The position numbers and the translations under genes are program-made. A DNA stretch of 9,137 nt from an uncultured Blautia sp. (lineage in GTDB: Bacteria > Bacillota > Clostridia > Lachnospirales > Lachnospiraceae). Within the stretch, counting starts at the first letter, position 1, and each line of letters begins with the position of its first letter. Below, one piece after another: positions 5,801 to 9,137 of this stretch. Below the pieces are notes generated by a model. The model had not been told where the DNA came from and ran no database searches. It saw nothing but the letters and a program-made list of their open reading frames with translations. The DNA is taken from NCBI GenBank assembly GCA_934394595.1, contig CAKRRX010000103.1:1-9137 (forward strand), in the 5' to 3' direction.

Positions 5801-7686
5801 CAGCAGGAGAGGAAGAAGCACGTTCCAACGTAGTGGAGGTTCAGCCTTCTCCTGATTTTGGAACTCCTTATGCTGCATTTGAAGTTTCCGCTGTAAAAAG
5901 CAATGCCACAAGCGTAGAGGTAACCGTAGACTATTCCGATGAATATCTTTCCTTCGGAGATGATTTCTACTGTGACGTCAGCATTTATGAGTTCTCCGGT
6001 TCCTACACAGATAAAGAATTTGAAGACAATGAAATGTGGGAGCAGGTTACAAAGGTACCAAGAGTAGGTCAGGTAAATTCCAGAACCGGTGAGACTACAA
6101 AAGGAAAGCTTACCATTCCCATCCGGGATGGCGTTACCCTAAATCCTGGCGACCGCCTGATTATCAAGCTTCGTCTTCCTCACACAGAATGGGAAGGCGA
6201 AGAGGCAGATTACCTTTCCACTTCTGTTCCGATCATCGGTGAAAATGAGACCATCACAGCGCCACGTGTACTTCTTTACAATCTGAGTGCCGACATTTCC
6301 ATGGGGGTCCGTCTGAGAAAAATCCTGGAAGAGCAGGGCATTGAGGCTGTGGATGTATCAACCAGCCAGCTTGGTGAGACACTGGGATATCTGGCAGGTA
6401 TGGATGGCTATGAGGCAAACCCAAACCCATATACCGGAAGTGGCTCTAATACAGAATTTATGGTAATGGCAAACTTCTCAGAAGCACAGCTGGATCGTTT
6501 CCTGGATGCCATGACCCAGAATGGAATCCGCATTGACCATAAAGCTGTCACTACCGCTTACAACGTGGATTATGAATTCCATCAGCTGATCGATGACATC
6601 AAAGAAGAACACGAAACCTTCCAGGCACTTATCACCTTAAACCAGCTGGTGAAAGATGCCGAAAAGCTTACCGAAGAACAGTACGGACAGGAAGCGCGCT
6701 GGGAGCAATTCCAGGAAGCCCTGGCTGCAGCCAATCAGGTACTGACTTCTGAAGAGCCGACTCTGGAAGAGCTTCAAAAAGCAGATGCAGATCTGAGAGG
6801 ACCATATCTGGCACTTACGAAAATGACAGAACTTTCCGGAAATGCAGTGATCACATTGACTCCGCAGGAAGACGGAACTTACACCCTGAAGGCATCCCTT
6901 CCAGGTGCAGATAAGAACTCCAAGCTTACTTATCAGTGGAACAGCGGTGAGACAGGTGCCATTTTAAAAGATGTTCCGGCTGACAAGCTTATCACAAAAA
7001 TTGTCACCATCACCGGTGAAAATCAGTATGGTTCCAAAAAAGCACAGCTTCGGGTACCTTCCAAACCGGACTTTGCCGTATCTGCAGGAAAAGATCAGCT
7101 GACAGTCAATCTCACACCTTTACAGGCAGAAGAGAACTGCCCGACTCCGTACTTCTATACTGTCTCCATTTATCATCAGGGACAGCTTGTTGTTACACAG
7201 ACTGTATCTGCCAATGCCCGTGAAAACAGCGGATTAACGGTCACCTTTGATGGTCTTGAAAGTGCTTCAGACTATACCATAAAGGTATCTGCCACCAGCC
7301 CGGTAGGACAAAGCGATACCACGGTAAAGACAGCTGCCACTACCGCTGCAGACGCAGAAAATCCGGATGATAACAAGAAGCCAGAGGACAATCAAAAGCC
7401 AGATAACGGCTCAACCTCTGAGGATGACAAAAAATCCGACAATAATCCAGGTTCCAATGATAATCAAAAATCCGATGATGATCAGAATTCTGATGATAAC
7501 AAGAAATCAGACGACAGTCAAAATCCTTCCAAAGATCAGACGGCCCAAAAGAACAATACAACCGAAACTGCCACTGCTCCAAAAACAGCAGATAACACCA
7601 ATCCTGCTTTGTTGTTCCTTCTTCTGATGCTATCCGGTGTGGCCGCTCTTGGTTCCACATTCCTGAAAAAACGCAGGGAAAAATAA
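2809..7686 (+). CDS. Large secreted, probably cell-wall-anchored multidomain protein with DUF3783-like and FIVAR-like domains
   Basis: This 1625-residue protein starts at ATG 2809, preceded by AAAGGA (2799-2804) and opening a signal peptide (MKKRHYFTKLLS..., cleavage likely after VFSA31). The frame is open further upstream to GTG 2503, but that stretch covers the gldA terminator and the promoter, so it is not coding. Order of parts: acidic Ser/Thr/Glu-rich segment 32-130; about nine degenerate beta-type repeats 131-1150; DUF3783-like domain 1154-1271; FIVAR-like helical domain 1273-1339; Ig-like segment about 1340-1418; FN3-like domain about 1420-1513; D/N/K/S linker 1517-1589; sorting motif APKTAD 1590-1595, hydrophobic helix about 1600-1618 and tail KKRREK. 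It should be exported by Sec and joined to the wall by a sortase. Adhesion or binding of a host or dietary polymer is the general inference for such architectures; no catalytic motif was recognised. Confidence 0.9.
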   Translation: MKKRHYFTKLLSMTVAANLVFSSLTVPVFSAELTGSESSTSVYEEQAASSLSTEDGVPAEKMIISETEESDTEVPASDNTDEASEETTAADPDSQEISVTDSSVSDSAIEEDSTEENTEETQEPVLADAVPVEISVSDANVTKDTTSLAVNLSRVPGLGILRIIQLDAGDTYDKTQLNSYTSLHFSLMADLEAGENVLDLTTAPTPGTQLLVILRDSEGDSVVDYVSDPIYVTKEGQDSDQSKSPEEILKNTSVTLIKDGEPRTENFTQQENSATVRVKLDSSVNKCFLRLCGYAGNTSFDPDSNFNKVLWSGWVTDGFEQTLSFTQSMLPLPVGYDIIACLNVPVGEDFYRPSLSQSLEVVDKNGQGFQDYTYPNASIDETELQEGATSLHISLAGDERLFQAAKEGKTEINVSVAQYPEGDDFDFESSSQISLLRIQSFTEPVSGLEVSFPDTPLKAGYRVRAVAYWDQDPDIYLPKGNDYEPSFHMPDDSVPVIGKPAVSINGTVKTTDTSLEIEVSRSIPDGCVLLVKQYDAKETSFTTQGGTLVGSNFKLSSGKISLTPQNPLVKDNKIVAFLLQSGTVLAQSEPAIVTAVPDFTISLDNGPVTEETTELNFTVTANDPSITAINMAALCRVDENGNVDPTSSTSYISRLFMQKPGALSFTGITGLKAGDKLRLVLRYQGGVNESSSEDITVLAPLAAESITILNTKITTETTEISAVVTGCDSYKDGYFFLSTGTPSSDGDGDSRIRLGSQKFTGAGNYTFSINSALLKAGNTVQAYLYKYDADNDRVSYKYSDSVMITSDTPVVKEATVEIVTDTIRADRTDVWVSVDFLETLTGTLKLYTYTGDSFDRDQAEEIYSGSISPAANSQRVTFGSKKLTADKKLIAELILSDGTSVLSNSKEIQPEPEKVKPTVTITSSKVTAGMTHIKAASNFDSSFSKASFKLYQFTGDQLDPEKDTVISSGDAYYSNRGNLSFYCGGKLVVDAKLQLVITAGEEEARSNVVEVQPSPDFGTPYAAFEVSAVKSNATSVEVTVDYSDEYLSFGDDFYCDVSIYEFSGSYTDKEFEDNEMWEQVTKVPRVGQVNSRTGETTKGKLTIPIRDGVTLNPGDRLIIKLRLPHTEWEGEEADYLSTSVPIIGENETITAPRVLLYNLSADISMGVRLRKILEEQGIEAVDVSTSQLGETLGYLAGMDGYEANPNPYTGSGSNTEFMVMANFSEAQLDRFLDAMTQNGIRIDHKAVTTAYNVDYEFHQLIDDIKEEHETFQALITLNQLVKDAEKLTEEQYGQEARWEQFQEALAAANQVLTSEEPTLEELQKADADLRGPYLALTKMTELSGNAVITLTPQEDGTYTLKASLPGADKNSKLTYQWNSGETGAILKDVPADKLITKIVTITGENQYGSKKAQLRVPSKPDFAVSAGKDQLTVNLTPLQAEENCPTPYFYTVSIYHQGQLVVTQTVSANARENSGLTVTFDGLESASDYTIKVSATSPVGQSDTTVKTAATTAADAENPDDNKKPEDNQKPDNGSTSEDDKKSDNNPGSNDNQKSDDDQNSDDNKKSDDSQNPSKDQTAQKNNTTETATAPKTADNTNPALLFLLLMLSGVAALGSTFLKKRREK
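3199..6258 (+). repeat. About nine degenerate beta-sandwich repeats within the surface protein
   Basis: Protein repeats begin near residues 131, 249, 376, 499, 599, 703, 813, 917 and 1021, each about 100-130 residues long. Each opens with a strand and a Thr-rich turn (for example TTDTSLEIEV, TEETTELNFTV, TTETTEISAVV, RADRTDVWVSV) and most have a second signature near the end (KAGYRVRAVAY, KAGDKLRLVLR, KAGNTVQAYLY, TADKKLIAELI, NPGDRLIIKLR). Repeats 7 and 8 share a middle motif (LYTYTGDSFD, LYQFTGDQLD), echoed in repeat 9 (IYEFSGSYTD). Divergence is high, so the array is old. The fold is inferred as Ig-like; the family is not recognised. Confidence 0.65.
6268..6621 (+). other. DUF3783-like domain inside the surface protein
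   Basis: Residues 1154-1271 start with VLLYNLSADISMGVRLRKIL and contain TLGYLAGMDGYE, EFMVMANFSEAQLDRFLDAM, KAVTTAYNVDYEF and a closing IKEEHETF. This order (LLYN start, LGYLAG-G-Y/F, E-MVM-F, LD-FL, KAV-T--N, EEHE end) is the pattern I know from DUF3783 proteins of Firmicutes, which are normally short stand-alone cytoplasmic proteins of unknown function. Here it follows the repeats directly in an exported protein. The match is from memory of the family. Confidence 0.65.
6625..6825 (+). other. FIVAR-like helical domain inside the surface protein
   Basis: Residues 1273-1339 show the FIVAR pattern: L-x2-L-x2-A-x2-L at the start (LNQLVKDAEKL), a Tyr and a Trp before an Ala-rich helix (YGQEARWEQFQEALAAANQV), then 'TLEELQKADADLRGPYLAL'. 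FIVAR modules are three-helix bundles in many Gram-positive surface proteins and glycosidases, where they act as spacers or bind matrix or sugar ligands. Confidence 0.7.
7576..7683 (+). other. Sortase-type sorting signal with non-canonical motif APKTAD
   Basis: The last 36 residues of the surface protein have the three parts of a sorting signal: motif APKTAD (1590-1595), a hydrophobic helix (ALLFLLLMLSGVAALGS) and a basic tail KKRREK. The motif differs from LPXTG in its first residue (A) and in the residue after Thr (A instead of G); PKT-type motifs are common in clostridial gut species. If no sortase accepts it, the tail would still hold the protein in the membrane. Confidence 0.75.
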
Positions 7687-7711
7687 TCCGTTCATTTAAT
7701 TGTTAATTGCG

Positions 7712-7756
7712 AAAAATACCGGTCAATTTCTCAAGTGTTTTGACCGGTATTTTTTT
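7712..7756 (+). terminator. Intrinsic terminator after the surface protein gene
   Basis: AAAAATACCGGTCAA (7712-7726) pairs perfectly with TTGACCGGTATTTTT (7740-7754) around a 13-nt loop, with a T-run at 7750-7756. It starts 26 nt after the stop codon. The A-tract on the left arm means it could also work on the minus strand, but no minus-strand gene reads into it. Confidence 0.9.
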
Positions 7757-7793
7757 GCCCGAATTCTGCCCACGTAGACCGCTACGGCACGTG

Positions 7794-7815
7794 TTTTCAT
7801 AAAATTTTCATAAAA
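7794..7815 (+). repeat. Tandem 11-bp direct repeat upstream of a promoter
   Basis: TTTTCATAAAA occurs twice back to back (7794-7804, 7805-7815), ending 3 bp before the -35 box at 7819. An A/T-rich pair in helical phase at this position could act as an UP-like element or as a protein site. Confidence 0.6.
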
Positions 7816-7818
7816 TGC

Positions 7819-7849
7819 TTGACTTAAAGCAGTGTTTAAGTATTAATAT
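7819..7849 (+). promoter_or_regulatory. Promoter with long spacer and dyad, MerR-type operator
   Basis: -35 TTGACT (7819-7824) and -10 TAATAT (7844-7849) are 19 bp apart, longer than the usual 17. A perfect dyad ACTTAAA-N6-TTTAAGT (7822-7841) overlaps the -35 and fills the spacer. A 19-20 bp spacer carrying a dyad is the known arrangement for MerR-family activators, which untwist the DNA when they sense their signal. A -10 at 7841-7846 (TATTAA) with a 16-bp spacer is a possible alternative. No merR gene is in the window. Confidence 0.65.
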
Positions 7850-7896
7850 AAACTTATATTTTGTCTAAAAAGACACGCCGCCTGCCAGCGACAGAA

Positions 7897-7942
7897 CTAT
7901 ATAGGAAAGCCAGCTGTTCTACCTATAGCGCTCTCACAGCTG
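7897..7942 (+). other. Interleaved pairing arms in the leader (pseudoknot or alternative hairpins)
   Basis: TATAGG (7900-7905) can pair with CCTATA (7922-7927), and CAGCTGT (7911-7917) with ACAGCTG (7936-7942). The arms alternate along the RNA, so the two stems can form either as an H-type pseudoknot or as competing hairpins. They end 3 nt before the AAAGGA (7946-7951) of the short ORF. I do not match this to a known riboswitch. Confidence 0.35.
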
Positions 7943-7963
7943 CAGAAAGGACGAAAAATCATT

Positions 7964-8011
7964 ATGATATACCGAAAACTTCCTCGCAGCGATGTTTACC
8001 ATACCAATTGA
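7964..8011 (+). pseudogene. 15-codon ORF, likely remnant of an aldo/keto reductase gene (or a leader peptide)
   Basis: ATG 7964 encodes MIYRKLPRSDVYHTN and stops at TGA 8009-8011. AAAGGA (7946-7951) lies 12 nt upstream. The first seven residues, MIYRKLP, look like the N-terminus of clostridial aldo/keto reductases (M-x-YRKLP-x-G...), which continue into a TIM barrel of about 300 residues; here nothing of that barrel follows. Loss of the body by deletion, leaving promoter, leader and first codons, would explain it. The alternative is a short leader peptide coupled to the phosphoesterase gene 16 nt downstream. The similarity is short, so certainty is limited. Confidence 0.4.
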
Positions 8012-8027
8012 GAGAAAGGATTTTATT

Positions 8028-9137
8028 ATGAATTTATGGACACTTCTCATGGTTGTTCTTTTTTTGCTCACCATTGGAGGCGTATTGTACCTTGCCAACC
8101 GAATCGGAAAATTTGCTTTTATCCGAAAACTGGCAAAAGGGAAAAAACGGATTCCCACCCTCATCGGCTTTTTGATCGCAGCAACTGTCACTGCCGTGAT
8201 CTGGCTGGTATGGGGTTCTATGAATGCGATTATCTGCATTCTTCACCTGATCGTATTCTGGCTGATCAGTGACCTTATTTTCAAGCTGATACAAAAATAT
8301 GGCCACAAATCCTTTACCAGATATTACGCAGGTGCTGCGGCAATTATATTTACCGTATGCTATCTGGCTGTGGGCTGGTATCAGGCACATCATGTGTGGG
8401 AGACCACCTATGAAATACATTCAGATAAAGAAGTGGGCAATCTTCGTGTTGCAGTTCTTTCGGATTCCCATACCGGAACTACTTTCCATGGAGAAGGCTT
8501 TGCAGAGCATATCAAAGAAATCGAAGCACAAAATCCGGATGTTCTACTGATCGTCGGAGATTTTGTAGATGATGACACCTCCAAAGAGGATATGGTCCGA
8601 TGCTGTCAGGCTCTGGGGGAAATGCAGACGACCTACGGAGTTTACTATGTTTTCGGAAACCACGACAAAGGTTATTATCCCCCGGATTATCGCGGTTATG
8701 ACGGAGATGACCTGATTGCCGAATTGGAGAAAAATAATGTCCACGTCATGCAAGATGATGTGGAACTGGTAGACGACCGTTTTTATATCATCGGAAGGAA
8801 AGACAAATCCGAGGAATACTCAGGCGGCCGCAAAACCATGGAGGAGTTGACTAAAGATCTGGATCCGGATAAATTTTCCATAGTTCTTGACCACCAGCCA
8901 CAAGACTATGATGCACAGGCAGCTTCCGGTGTAGACCTTGTACTTTCTGGACATACCCACGGCGGACAGCTTTTCCCTCTTATGACCATTGAAAATCACA
9001 GCAATCTGGCTGCTGATGACCGTGTCTATGGTTATGAAAAAAGAGAAAATACCAACTTCATCGTTACCTCCGGAATTTCCGATTGGGCAATTAAATTTAA
9101 GACAGGTTGTAAATCTGAATATCTGATGTTATTATTA
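8028..9137 (+). CDS. Membrane-anchored calcineurin-like metallophosphoesterase (3' end outside window)
   Basis: ATG 8028 follows AAAGGA (8015-8020) with a 7-nt gap. The frame is open for 370 codons to the window end; the last visible stretch (TSGISDWAIKFKTGCKSEYLMLLL) resembles the end of the family, so only a few residues are missing. Four membrane helices lie at about residues 3-23, 44-62, 66-86 and 100-118, then a two-metal phosphoesterase domain with the full motif set: D146-x-H148 (SDSHTG), GD178 (VGDFVDD), N211-H212-D213 (FGNHDKG), H289 (LDHQP) and H309-x-H311 (GHTHGGQ). This places it with YkuE/YaeI-type enzymes, which act on the envelope side, some of them on lipid-linked phosphates. 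The substrate cannot be told from sequence. It is read from the MerR-type promoter at 7819-7849, through a leader of about 170 nt. Confidence 0.9.
   Translation, partial: MNLWTLLMVVLFLLTIGGVLYLANRIGKFAFIRKLAKGKKRIPTLIGFLIAATVTAVIWLVWGSMNAIICILHLIVFWLISDLIFKLIQKYGHKSFTRYYAGAAAIIFTVCYLAVGWYQAHHVWETTYEIHSDKEVGNLRVAVLSDSHTGTTFHGEGFAEHIKEIEAQNPDVLLIVGDFVDDDTSKEDMVRCCQALGEMQTTYGVYYVFGNHDKGYYPPDYRGYDGDDLIAELEKNNVHVMQDDVELVDDRFYIIGRKDKSEEYSGGRKTMEELTKDLDPDKFSIVLDHQPQDYDAQAASGVDLVLSGHTHGGQLFPLMTIENHSNLAADDRVYGYEKRENTNFIVTSGISDWAIKFKTGCKSEYLMLLL

Noticed and set aside
7357..7545. Repetitive linker DNA as a possible CRISPR or satellite array
   Set aside because: It is in-frame protein low complexity (D/N/K/Q/S) without conserved repeat units or unique spacers.
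7367..7627. 86-codon ORF in another frame over the D/N/K linker of the surface protein
   Set aside because: Product of the repetitive linker read in the wrong frame (MITRSQRTIKSQ...); the real frame is open and ends in a sorting signal.
7773..7786. CGTAG-ACCG-CTACG hairpin followed by GTGTTTTC as a second terminator
   Set aside because: Stem of only 5 bp and no proper T-run adjoining it; the strong terminator at 7712-7756 already closes the unit.
8036..8550. Short ORFs in other frames and on the minus strand over the phosphoesterase gene
   Set aside because: The frame from 8028 carries every catalytic motif of the family; the others are shadows.

Overview
This 9.1 kb window looks like chromosomal DNA from a low-to-mid GC Gram-positive anaerobe, most likely a gut clostridium of the Lachnospiraceae type. 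The grounds are AAAGGA(G)-type ribosome binding sites, consensus sigma-A promoters, U-tailed intrinsic terminators, a zinc-dependent glycerol dehydrogenase of clostridial character, and a large surface protein with a PKT-type sorting signal. The family assignment is inference; no rRNA or tRNA gene is present. All supported genes lie on the + strand. No CRISPR array, insertion sequence, integrase or RNA gene was seen.

Region 1 (1-1262) is the end of an envelope operon. A truncated extracellular protein with a C-terminal membrane anchor overlaps by 4 nt a 231-residue protein that has one N-terminal membrane helix and a MacB/FtsX-like extracytoplasmic domain but none of the permease helices. Together they look like parts of an export or envelope-remodelling system whose ATPase and other subunits would lie upstream.

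Region 2 (1255-2591) is a single-gene unit for glycerol dehydrogenase (gldA). It has a near-perfect TTGACT-N16-TATAAT promoter overlapping the previous stop codon, an 80-nt leader, the gene, and an intrinsic terminator about 90 bp after the stop.

Region 3 (2626-7756) is a single-gene unit for a 1625-residue secreted, probably cell-wall-anchored protein. It has a strong TTGACA-N17-TAAAAT promoter and a 148-nt leader containing a perfect 7-bp inverted repeat. The protein consists of a signal peptide, an acidic Ser/Thr/Glu-rich stretch, about nine degenerate beta-type repeats, a DUF3783-like domain, a FIVAR-like helical domain, an Ig-like and an FN3-like domain, a charged D/N/K/S linker, and a sorting tail with the unusual motif APKTAD. 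A 15-bp-stem terminator follows. The DUF3783-like module on a surface protein is the most unexpected item here.

Region 4 (7757-9137) begins with a tandem 11-bp A/T repeat and a promoter whose 19-bp spacer is filled by a perfect dyad, the arrangement typical of MerR-family activators. A structured leader follows, then a 15-codon ORF whose start resembles the N-terminus of an aldo/keto reductase, then a four-helix membrane-bound calcineurin-like phosphoesterase that runs off the window. A plausible reading is that an aldo/keto reductase gene was deleted and its inducible promoter now reads into the phosphoesterase gene.
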